DNA of 64,000 nucleotides from JBBSAT01 sp046351235 (GTDB lineage: Bacteria; Myxococcota_A; Polyangia; Polyangiales; Sandaracinaceae). The translations under genes and the position numbers were made by a program. Where the stretch lies: positions 558,001 through 622,000 of the forward strand of contig JAXLYV010000002.1 in NCBI GenBank assembly GCA_046351235.1. Reading direction: 5' to 3'. A model generated the notes under the pieces. That model searched no databases. It saw only the letters and a program-made list of their open reading frames with translations, and had not been told where the DNA came from. Shown piece by piece: positions 57,413 through 64,000 of this stretch; positions within the stretch are counted from its first letter, which is position 1, and the number at the start of each line of letters is the position of its first letter.

Positions 57413-58479
57413 GCAAGGGCGACAAGGCCTCCATCGTCTCGGTCCGCGCCAGCAAGTGGTACGGCAAGGTCACGGCGCTGCAGGACGTGACGCTCAAGCT
57501 CGACCCCGGCATCTGGGGGCTGCTCGGGCCGAACGGCTCGGGCAAGACCACGTTCATGCGCATCTGCGCGGGCCTCTTGAAGCCGAGCCTCGGCGAGGTG
57601 CGCGTCTGCGGGGAGCGGCCCTTCGCCAACTCGCGCGTGCTGGCGCGGATCGGCCTGTGCCCCGAGGCAGACGCGCTCTACGACGACCTGACGGGCCTCG
57701 AGTTCGTCACCGCGCTCGCGCGCCTCAGCGGCTTCCCCGAGAGCGAGGCGGCCGATCGGGCGCGCAAGTCGCTCGCCGACTTCGGCCTCGAGAGCGCCAT
57801 GGATCGCCGCATGGGCGGCTACAGCCGCGGCATGCGCCAGCGCGCGAAGCTCGCGCAGGCGGTCGTCCACGAGCCCGACGTGATCCTCCTCGACGAGCCG
57901 CTCACGGGCACGGACCCGACCTCGCGCGCCGTGATCCTCGAGCAGGTGCGCGCGCGCGCGAAGAAGGGCGCGGTCGTGCTCTTCTCCACGCACGTGCTGC
58001 ACGAGGTCGAGGCGCTCACCGAGCAAGTGCTCTTGATCGCGCGCGGCCAGGTGGTCGCGCAGGGCAACGTGCACGAGATCCGCGATCTCTTGAACGAGCA
58101 CCCACACCACGTGCGCGTGCACTCCCCCGAGGCGCGCAAGCTCGCGGCGCGCGTGCTCGAGAAGGGCGTCGGCGTGGTCGCGGTGAACGTCGAGAGCGAC
58201 GACGTCGTCGAGCTGCTCACGCGCACCCCCGACACGACGTACGCCGCGGTCGCCAAGATCGCGGTCGAGGATCGCATCTCGATCAAGGCGCTCACGAGCC
58301 CCGACGCGACGCTCGAGGCGCTCTTCCACTACCTCGTCGAGCGCAGCGCGCGCATGTCCGGCAGCGGCGCCGATCGCGCGTCGGGCGGCGGGGGCGGCCC
58401 GGCGCTCCAGACCACGGGGTACGAGCGGGCCCTCGCGCCGGGCGCGGCGGCCGCGGCGCCGCCGGCGGCGAAGGAGTGA
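57409..58479 (+). CDS. ABC transporter ATP-binding protein
   Basis: A 356-residue ATPase. Walker A GPNGSGKTT at 40-48; the signature GGYSRGMRQRAKLAQ is a variant of LSGGQ; Walker B VILLDEPLTGTDP; switch His in FSTHVLHEVEAL. A C-terminal extension of about 130 residues ends in an Ala/Pro-rich tail. The GTG start overlaps the permease stop (GTGA), so permease and ATPase are coupled. The combination fits an ABC-2 exporter, for example for a lipid or antimicrobial, but the substrate cannot be told. Confidence 0.93.
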   Translation: MSKGDKASIVSVRASKWYGKVTALQDVTLKLDPGIWGLLGPNGSGKTTFMRICAGLLKPSLGEVRVCGERPFANSRVLARIGLCPEADALYDDLTGLEFVTALARLSGFPESEAADRARKSLADFGLESAMDRRMGGYSRGMRQRAKLAQAVVHEPDVILLDEPLTGTDPTSRAVILEQVRARAKKGAVVLFSTHVLHEVEALTEQVLLIARGQVVAQGNVHEIRDLLNEHPHHVRVHSPEARKLAARVLEKGVGVVAVNVESDDVVELLTRTPDTTYAAVAKIAVEDRISIKALTSPDATLEALFHYLVERSARMSGSGADRASGGGGGPALQTTGYERALAPGAAAAAPPAAKE

Positions 58480-58537
58480 ACATGGGCCGAGAGAGCATTC
58501 CCGCCGCGCGGACGAGTGACGAAGGAGCCGGGCGATC

Positions 58538-59335
58538 ATGAACGGTCCCACCAAGGCATACGTGCCGAGCTTCGGCGCGTCGGTCCTGGCCCACGCCAAG
58601 CTGGGCTACGTGCGCACGGTGCGAGGGCGAAAGCTCCGCCTCGGCGCCGTCGCGACGGCGCTCGTGGTGATCGCGGCCGTCGCGTCGCGCTACCTGGCCG
58701 ACGAGGCCGAGCCGGCCGAGGTCGTGCGCACCGCGGTGCGCCTGGGCTTCTTCTGGATGCTCGCGTTCCTCCTGCCGTTCTTGTTCGCCTCGGGCGCCAT
58801 CGCCGAAGAGGTCGAGAACCGGACCCTCACGTTCCTCGCGACCCGGCCTTCGGGGCGCCTCTCGCTCACGCTGGCGAAGCTTCTGGTGGCCTGGTCGTTC
58901 AGCGCCGGGCTGCTCGTGACGGGCGTCTTGCTCTTGCACGTGGGCGCCTACGCGAGCGAGCCCTCCGACATGATCGACGAGATCTCGGACACGCTCCGCT
59001 ACGCCGGCGCGCTCGCGCTGCTCTCGCTCTGCTATTCGGCGATCTGCCTCTTCTGGGGCGCGCTCGTGGTCGAGGCCTCGGGCCTGGTGTCCACGCTCCA
59101 CCTCGCCTCGCTCGAGTTCGTCTTCGGCTTCTTGCCCGGCGTCGCGCGCTTCGCGTCGATGAACTACTTCTGCCAGGAGCTCGCCGGGCTCGAGCGCGGC
59201 GGCTTCGGTGCCGACTGGGTGCCCGACCTCTCGATGGGCGTCTGCGCGGCCATCGTCGGTGTCGTGACGCTGCTCTTCGTGATGCTCGCCTCGGTCGTCG
59301 TGGAGACGAGCGAGGTCGGCTTCGGCCGGGCCTGA
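58538..59335 (+). CDS. Second ABC-2 type permease-like protein
   Basis: A 265-residue membrane protein with about five to six helices: AVATALVVIAAVASRYLA, RLGFFWMLAFLLPFLFASGAI, SAGLLVTGVLLLHVGAY and VCAAIVGVVTLLFVMLASVV. The segment EEVENRTLTFLATRPSGR is the ABC-2 permease signature and resembles the one in the first permease of this cluster (EDLTFRAFQFYFAKPVTPEQ). ATG at 58538 has GAAGGAG about 12 bases upstream. It forms a permease-ATPase-permease set, suggesting a heteromeric exporter. Confidence 0.82.
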   Translation: MNGPTKAYVPSFGASVLAHAKLGYVRTVRGRKLRLGAVATALVVIAAVASRYLADEAEPAEVVRTAVRLGFFWMLAFLLPFLFASGAIAEEVENRTLTFLATRPSGRLSLTLAKLLVAWSFSAGLLVTGVLLLHVGAYASEPSDMIDEISDTLRYAGALALLSLCYSAICLFWGALVVEASGLVSTLHLASLEFVFGFLPGVARFASMNYFCQELAGLERGGFGADWVPDLSMGVCAAIVGVVTLLFVMLASVVVETSEVGFGRA

Positions 59336-59389
59336 GCGAGGTCTGCGCCGAGATCCCCTCCGGCCCGCGACGGTGATATCGTCGCGGCG

Positions 59390-60034
59390 TTGAGGACCGA
59401 GTCGCACATCAGCGTCGCCAAGGCCCAGGTCCGCGAGGGGCAGCTCTCGCGCCACGCGGGAGGCCGCTGGGACGGCGGGCGCGCGTTCGCCATCGTGAGC
59501 GGGCTCGGCCTGCCGCGGACGTGGTGGATCGCCAACGGCGCCGTCCTGCGGGGCTTCGAGCAGGGGCTCGAGGAGACCAAGCTCGATCGGCGCGGCGCCG
59601 AGCGCCTCGTGCACGCCTGCGACCGGGCGCGCAACGAGCTCGCGCAGACCTGCGATCAGCTCGTCGAGCGGGGCCTACCGGACTGCGCGCTCGCGGCCGT
59701 GCTCTTCGAGGGCGGCGAGCTCCACGTCGTCAGCGCCGGGCCCGCGCGCGTGTACCTTCATCGCTCGGGCAAGCCGCAGCGCCTCACGCCGCGCGAAGAG
59801 ACGCCCACGGGCGTGCTGCGCGCGCGATTCGCCCACTGCTCGGCCACCCTCGAGCCGGGCGACCTCGTCATGGCGGGGAGCGCGACGGCGTTCTCCGTGA
59901 AGTCGATCGCGCAGGTCGTCAGCGTCCTCTTGCAGGACATCAAGACGCCGCCCGCCGTGCTCGCGGCGCTGCTCACCGATCCCGCCGACCAGGTGGGCGC
60001 CGGCGCCGCCGCGATCGTGATGCGCGTGGCCTGA
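59390..60034 (+). CDS. PP2C-like protein lacking the metal-binding aspartates
   Basis: A 214-residue protein whose strand order fits a PP2C-type phosphatase: FAIVSGLG (34-40) where PP2C has F.V.DGMGG, ALAAVLFEGGELHVVSAGPARVYLHRSG (100-127) where it has A..V...GDSRAYL, LTPRE (132-136) for LT.DH, and LEPGDLVMAGSATAF (154-168) for L..GD.LLLCSDGL. The Asp residues that bind the metals are replaced (SGLG, AGPAR, AGSAT), so it should not be an active phosphatase. The TTG at 59390 is the only likely start; a GATATC hexamer ends nine bases before it. It follows the ABC exporter by 54 bases and may be part of that unit. Confidence 0.7.
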   Translation: MRTESHISVAKAQVREGQLSRHAGGRWDGGRAFAIVSGLGLPRTWWIANGAVLRGFEQGLEETKLDRRGAERLVHACDRARNELAQTCDQLVERGLPDCALAAVLFEGGELHVVSAGPARVYLHRSGKPQRLTPREETPTGVLRARFAHCSATLEPGDLVMAGSATAFSVKSIAQVVSVLLQDIKTPPAVLAALLTDPADQVGAGAAAIVMRVA

Positions 60035-60056
60035 GCGGGGCGCGCGGCCTCGCCCG

Positions 60057-60270
60057 CTCAGTCCTCGGGGGCCGATACGCGGCCCCCTCCATCGGGAGTG
60101 AATCCCGATGGAGCCTCCCCCTCGTATCGCTCCGCGAGCGAGGGCGACAGGTTTCCTGTCGCCCTCTCAGTCCTCGGGGGCCGATACGCGGCCCCCTCCA
60201 TCGGGAGTGAATCCCGATGGAGCCTCCCCCTCGTATCGCTCCGCGAGCGAGGGCGACAGGTTTCCTGTCG
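60057..60270. repeat. Composite palindromic repeat, two tandem copies
   Basis: A 109-bp unit twice (starts 60057 and 60166), nearly identical, the second diverging after 60270. Each unit holds four inverted repeats: GGGGGCCG/CGCGGCCCCC, a perfect TCCATCGGGA/TCCCGATGGA with a five-base loop, CGCTCCGCGAGCG, and CGACAGG-TTT-CCTGTCG. A third copy is at 62361-62474, on the other side of the group II intron. No coding function is supported. Confidence 0.9.
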
Positions 60271-60321
60271 GGTCTCGGCGGGGTTCGCCCCCGATGGCCG
60301 CTCCGCGAGAGAGGCCGACAG

Positions 60322-60360
60322 ATCCGGACGTGCGGGGGTTCGGATTTCCCGCATCCGGAT
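60322..60360 (-). ncRNA. Domain-V-like hairpin of the group II intron
   Basis: On the minus strand ATCCGGA-TGCGGG pairs with CCCGCA-CG-TCCGGAT, giving two helices separated by a two-base CG bulge, the bulge position typical of domain V. The loop is enlarged. The upstream sequence contains GAGCCG, as in a domain V start, but separated from the stem by a 15-base tandem duplication of GATGCGGGAAATCCG (60341-60355 and 60356-60370). The intron may therefore be inactive. Confidence 0.5.
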
Positions 60361-60376
60361 TTCCCGCATCTTCGGC

Positions 60377-61741
60377 TCATGGGCTCGCTGCGTTCGGCGC
60401 GAACACGCTGTGCACGACGCGTGGCGGCGGCAGCGGGTAGCGGGCGAGCAGCAGGTTGAAGCGCGCCCACGGCAGGTGCGGTCTCTGCGAACGACGGCAG
60501 AGCCACTTGTGCCAGGCGCGCTCCACTTCGTACGCGAAGCGCGAGAGCGCCTCCGAGTTCCCGGTGATGCCGTAGTACCCGAAGTGCCCGCGCAGCTTGT
60601 GGCCGAGCGCCTTGCACTGCTCGGCGATCGGTAGGTGCCGGTTGATTCGGCACCAATCGCGTACGCGACCGATGGCCCGCGTGAAGCGCGAGCGCATCGT
60701 GGTCCGCTGCACGACCACGTTCCCCTTTCGCGAGAGGCCCCAGTGATGGTTGAAGCCCAGCAGATCGAAGCTGCCGGGCCCATCGCCCTCGTCGTCACCA
60801 CCGTCGCGTCGCGGTCTCGTGAAGTTCACGAGGCGCGTCTTGTCGGGGTGCAGCGTCAGGCCATACCGCTCGAATCGCTTCGGCAGCACGTCCATCACGC
60901 GCCTCGCGTCCGCTTCCTCCGCGAAGGCGATCACGAAGTCGTCCGCGTACCGGACGAGAAACGCATGGCCTCGCAGCCGCGGCTTCACGTCCGCCTCGAA
61001 CCACCTGTCGAGCACCTCGTGCAGATACACGTTCGCGAGGATCGGCGAGATGACGCCTCCCTGCGGCGTGCCTTCGTCCGGATGCGTCACCGCACCGTCC
61101 TCGAGCACGCCTGCCTTCAGCCACTTGTCGATCGCACGGCGAATCACGCCGTCCGTCACCCGCCCGTCGAGAAAGCCGCGCAGGGCGCCGTGGTCGAGCG
61201 TGTCGAAGAAGCGCTGGATGTCGACCTCGACAATCCAGGCGCCGCCCATCGACATGATCTCTTTCCACAGCACTTCGAGCGCGTCGTGCGCGCTGCGTCC
61301 CGGCCGGAAGCCGAACGAGCCCGGATGGAAGTCCTGCTCGTAGATCGCCTCCAAGAGCATCGCGACCGCGCGCTGGAGGATCTTGTCCTCGAACGTCGGC
61401 ACGCCGATCGGGCGCGTACTGCGCCCGTCGCCTTTCGGGATGTGCACGCGTCGAACGGGAGGTGCTCGGTACGCGCCCGTACGGAAGCGCACGAGCAGCG
61501 ACTCGAGGTTCTTCTCGAGATCGCGCGCGTACTCCTCCGCCGACTGCCCGTCCACGCCCACCGCCGCGTCCTTGCGCGTGCGCCGGTACGCCTCACGTAG
61601 CCACGCCACGTCGATCGCGTGGTGCAGCGACATGAACGCACGCTCGGGATGCTTCCTCGCGAGCTCCGCTATCCGCGCGAGTCTCGTGGAGATGCTCCCA
61701 GAGTTCAGTGACTCCGACATCGTTCCCTCGTTCGGTTCCAT
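60377..61741 (-). CDS. ltrA: Group II intron reverse transcriptase/maturase
   Basis: A 454-residue RT. The RT motifs are in order: RRVHIPKGDGRSTRPIGVPT, FGFRPGRSAHDAL, VEVDIQRFFDTLDH, GTPQGGVISPILANVYL and the catalytic YADDFVIAF. The C-terminal part is a short maturase (X) domain; there is no HNH endonuclease. This is the class typical of IIC introns. ATG at 61741 is the first start; ATG at 61720 has a better ribosome site (GAGGGA) and is an alternative. It lies inside the intron whose 5' half is non-coding. Confidence 0.92.
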   Translation of the reverse strand: MEPNEGTMSESLNSGSISTRLARIAELARKHPERAFMSLHHAIDVAWLREAYRRTRKDAAVGVDGQSAEEYARDLEKNLESLLVRFRTGAYRAPPVRRVHIPKGDGRSTRPIGVPTFEDKILQRAVAMLLEAIYEQDFHPGSFGFRPGRSAHDALEVLWKEIMSMGGAWIVEVDIQRFFDTLDHGALRGFLDGRVTDGVIRRAIDKWLKAGVLEDGAVTHPDEGTPQGGVISPILANVYLHEVLDRWFEADVKPRLRGHAFLVRYADDFVIAFAEEADARRVMDVLPKRFERYGLTLHPDKTRLVNFTRPRRDGGDDEGDGPGSFDLLGFNHHWGLSRKGNVVVQRTTMRSRFTRAIGRVRDWCRINRHLPIAEQCKALGHKLRGHFGYYGITGNSEALSRFAYEVERAWHKWLCRRSQRPHLPWARFNLLLARYPLPPPRVVHSVFAPNAASP

Positions 61742-62360
61742 GTTCCGGACGCCCCTTCCCTGGCCGGGTCCTCGTGGGGCGAGTTCCCCGGCGTCATCGG
61801 TACAACGGGCGTCTCCGACTTCTCGTCACCCTTCCCGCGATGCTGCTTCGAGCTTCGTTTCCTTCGCTCGGCGGTACCTCGTGTGCGCGTCGTGTTCGTG
61901 TTCCGCGTTCGCGGCTCCTGCGCGCTCGATGCGCGGCTCACGCAGGCCTCGGGTTTGTTGTGCGGAGAGCCCGATCTCCGCTCGAACGAGGAGGTGACGA
62001 GACCTCCCAGGTTCCTGGGGCGCCACTGTGTGCACGTGCCCCGCTCTCCGACCCCGGTGGAGCCTCGGCGCCCATGATCGTCGGGCGCTCCGGTGCTGCC
62101 TTCCGCTGTGTGAACGGCGTCGGCCTCCACGTTTGCTGACTTTCGGGGCTCCACCACGCGGCCCGCGCACTCGCTGTCTACGCTTCGCGGCCGCCCTCGC
62201 GGACGGGGCTCGCGCAAGACTCGCTTCTGGCTGCGATCAGCTTTGCCAGGCAGCTCGTCCCTTCCGGGAACGAGGACCGCCAGACGCCTCAGGAGGTTTC
62301 CGCGACGATCATCCGCTCATCGCTTCCTCCTCCTCCAGGCTTTCCTGGCGCACTCACGCT

Positions 62361-62474
62361 CTCAGTCCGAGGGGGCCGATACGCGGCCCCCTCCATCGGG
62401 AGTGAATCCCGATGGAGCCTCCCCCTCGTATCGCTCCGCGAGAGAGGGCGACAGGAAACCTGTCACCCTCTCAG
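62361..62474. repeat. Composite palindromic repeat, third copy
   Basis: Same unit as at 60057-60270, with the same four inverted repeats; the last differs (CGACAGG-AAA-CCTGTC). It ends at the stop codon of the histidine kinase gene and begins eight bases beyond the proposed intron 5' end. Confidence 0.9.
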
Positions 62475-63999
62475 CCGGTGGCGTCCGAGGCGCGGCGCTG
62501 CATCGCGCGCTCGAGCGCGCGCATCAGTGAGGCCTGCGTGAAGGGCTTGGGCAGGTGCACGTCGATGCCCGCGCCGAGCACCTGGTGCTGCTCGTCCTCG
62601 CCCACGTGCGCCGTGGCCGCCAGGATCGGCAGGCGCGGGCGGCCCTCGCGGGCCTCGCGCGCACGAACGAGGCGCGCCAGCTCGAGCCCGTTCAGGCGCG
62701 GCATCTCCACGTCGGTGAGGAGCAGATCGAACTCGCGCTCCGCGAGCAGCTCCCACGCCGCTTGCCCGTCCTCCGCGAGCGTCACGCGGTGCCCGGTGTT
62801 GGAGAGCATCTTGTCGAGGATGCGGCGGCTGAAGGGCTCGTCGTCGCAGACGAGGATCGAGAGCGCGCTCGTCCCGGCGAGCGGGCCGCTCGCTTTGCGC
62901 TCGCGCACCGCCAGCAGATCGGGAGCGAGCGTGGTCGTCGCGCCAGGCGCGCGCGGCAGCGCGACCTCCACGGTGAACGTGGTGCCGACGCCCACCGTGC
63001 TCTTCAGCGCGATGTTCCCGTGCATGCGCTTGACGAGCTCGCGCACGATCGCGAGGCCGAGCCCGACCCCGCCCTGGATCGCCGCGTCCTCGCGCGCGCC
63101 CTGCTGGAAGGGCTCGAAGACGGTCGCGAGCTTCTCTTCGGGGATGCCACGCCCGGTGTCCTCGACCTCGAGGATCACGCGATCGGGATCGGCGGCGGCC
63201 TTCACCCGCAACGTCACGCGGCCCGTCGGCGTGAACTTCAGCGCGTTGGCCACGAGGTTCAGCACGATCTGCACGAGCCGCACGCGATCGCCCACGCGTC
63301 GCGCCACGATGCCCCGCTCGGCCTGCGCGGCGAGCGCGATCCCGCGGGCCTCGGCCTGCACCACGAACGGCCGCAGCACGTCGGCGAGCGCCTCGTCGAG
63401 CGCGAAGGGCCGCGCATCGAGCGCGATCGCGTCGGCCTCCGCCCGCGTGAAGTCGAGCACGTTGTTCAGCAGCCCGAGCAGGACGTGGGCCGACTCCTGC
63501 GCGGCCGTCACCTGCTCGCGCACGGCGGTCGAGGCCTCGCCCCGTCGCGCCAGATCGGTCATGGCGATGACGCCGTGCAGCGGCGTGCGGAGCTCGTGGC
63601 TCATGTGCGCGAGGAATCGGCTCCGCACTGCGTTCGCGCGCTCGAGCGAGCGCGCCGTCTCGCTCAGCTCGCGCGCGCGTGCGGCGGCCACGCGACGGAA
63701 CGCGCGCGTGATGCTCAAGAGGATGAGCACGTAACCGAGGCCCGCGAACGTGCGCTCGGCCGTCGACTCGCCGACGGCGTTGGGCACGACGACGTAGGGC
63801 TCGAGCCACGCCACGAGCGGAACCAGCGCGATCGTGATCGCGGTCCAGACGATCGCCTCGGTGCGGCGGCCCATCAGCAGCACCGAGAAGCCGACGAGCG
63901 AGAGCCACCACTTCGACGACGGCATGTCGTACGCGGCCGGGATCACGAGCGCGATCGTGGCGACGAGCGCGGTGCCGTGCACGGCGACCGTCGAGCGGG
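62471..63999 (-). CDS. Hybrid sensor histidine kinase/response regulator, 5' truncated by window edge
   Basis: About 510 residues are visible and the frame is open at the window edge. The visible N-terminal part is a membrane sensor with four or so helices (LVATIALVIPAAYDM, WWLSLVGFSVLLMG, AIVWTAITIALVPLVAWL, TFAGLGYVLILLSITRA). The kinase core has the phospho-acceptor His in FLAHMSHELRTPLHG, the N-box LVANALKFT, the G1 box DTGRGIP and the G2 box GVGLGLAIV. A C-terminal receiver domain follows, with LLLTDVEMPRLNG and LPKPFTQ. A GTG at 63982 could start the protein, but the gene may extend further. The stop overlaps a composite repeat copy. Confidence 0.85.
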   Translation of the reverse strand, partial: RSTVAVHGTALVATIALVIPAAYDMPSSKWWLSLVGFSVLLMGRRTEAIVWTAITIALVPLVAWLEPYVVVPNAVGESTAERTFAGLGYVLILLSITRAFRRVAAARARELSETARSLERANAVRSRFLAHMSHELRTPLHGVIAMTDLARRGEASTAVREQVTAAQESAHVLLGLLNNVLDFTRAEADAIALDARPFALDEALADVLRPFVVQAEARGIALAAQAERGIVARRVGDRVRLVQIVLNLVANALKFTPTGRVTLRVKAAADPDRVILEVEDTGRGIPEEKLATVFEPFQQGAREDAAIQGGVGLGLAIVRELVKRMHGNIALKSTVGVGTTFTVEVALPRAPGATTTLAPDLLAVRERKASGPLAGTSALSILVCDDEPFSRRILDKMLSNTGHRVTLAEDGQAAWELLAEREFDLLLTDVEMPRLNGLELARLVRAREAREGRPRLPILAATAHVGEDEQHQVLGAGIDVHLPKPFTQASLMRALERAMQRRASDATG

Positions 64000-64000
64000 C

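Larger units (their letters stand above)
60300..62353 (-). mobile_element. Group II (probably IIC-like) intron with reverse transcriptase
   Basis: A retroelement read on the minus strand. The 5' end is proposed at 62353, where GTGCGCC, the usual group II start motif, follows a repeat copy. About 610 bases of structured non-coding RNA precede the reverse transcriptase, and a domain-V-like hairpin lies at 60322-60360 after the ORF. The 3' boundary near 60300 is uncertain. The reverse transcriptase has no HNH endonuclease domain, and hairpin-rich repeats lie next to the insertion, as expected for IIC introns, which target hairpins such as terminators. Repeat copies flank both sides. Class and boundaries are inferred. 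Confidence 0.65.

Noticed and set aside
56555..60034. Biosynthetic gene cluster around the ABC exporter
   Set aside because: No synthetase, modifying enzyme or precursor peptide is seen near it.
61742..62353. Protein-coding frames upstream of the reverse transcriptase
   Set aside because: This stretch reads as structured intron RNA; the frames are short, Arg/Ser-rich and run in conflicting directions.
60057..62474. Repeat copies as a CRISPR array
   Set aside because: Units are adjacent or far apart, palindromic, and have no unique spacers of constant length; no cas gene is nearby.

Overview
The window is about 64 kb of very GC-rich DNA from what looks like a myxobacterium, probably of the Sandaracinus/Polyangiales type. 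That placement is an inference. It rests on three serine/threonine kinases with HRD-ISP or HRD-LKP catalytic loops, a double-FHA protein, many Ala/Asp/Gly-rich lipoproteins, Cys-rich repeat lipoproteins, an OmpA protein with thrombospondin type-3 repeats, and a MYXO-CTERM-like sorting tail. No tRNA, rRNA, CRISPR array, prophage or plasmid backbone was seen.

Layout. 1-3.8 kb: end of a membrane protein, two coupled Kelch-type lipoproteins, a YkgJ-type Cys-cluster protein and a DUF3467 protein whose stop codon starts a 90-bp tandem repeat. 3.8-8.3 kb: a PEGA-domain kinase divergent from a cyclic-nucleotide-binding protein, then ppsR and an unlisted 50-aa basic protein with its own terminator. 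8.3-15.6 kb: envelope proteins, an orphan MshEN-like domain, a [2Fe-2S] thioredoxin-like protein and a second kinase. 15.7-21.8 kb: a von Willebrand A lipoprotein, the FHA protein, a 15-bp minisatellite, and the OmpA/TSP3 protein with a clear promoter and terminator. 21.8-32.6 kb: a biotin-carboxylase-like protein lacking its metal-binding acids, a GH63-like glucosidase, malic enzyme, a KirBac-type channel, ruvX-mltG, a 5'-nucleotidase-like lipoprotein and cysC. 32.6-39 kb: a Cys-rich lipoprotein and a coupled pair, a REC-DUF4388 regulator and a 1281-aa kinase/cyclase-like/AAA/TPR protein. 39-47.5 kb: hydrolase, YhhQ-type transporter pair, TerC, ndk and sucCD. 47.6-56.4 kb: a secreted beta-helix protein, a lipoprotein hydrolase, a 1417-aa repeat protein and a TPR protein. 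56.5-60 kb: a three-gene ABC exporter and a PP2C-like protein without metal ligands. 60-64 kb: a group II (IIC-like) intron with its reverse transcriptase, flanked by copies of a composite palindromic repeat, then a hybrid histidine kinase running off the window.

Themes. Signalling (kinases, FHA, CNB, REC, hybrid HK) and envelope proteins dominate, mixed with single housekeeping genes. Many neighbours overlap by ATGA/GTGA/TTGA-type junctions. Several genes have a TANNNT hexamer 8-10 bases before the start codon and no clear Shine-Dalgarno sequence, suggesting leaderless mRNAs. Three proteins keep an enzyme fold but appear to have lost catalytic residues. No single new defence or biosynthetic system is evident; the most interesting items are these apparent pseudoenzymes, the intron-repeat association and the repeats that start at stop codons.
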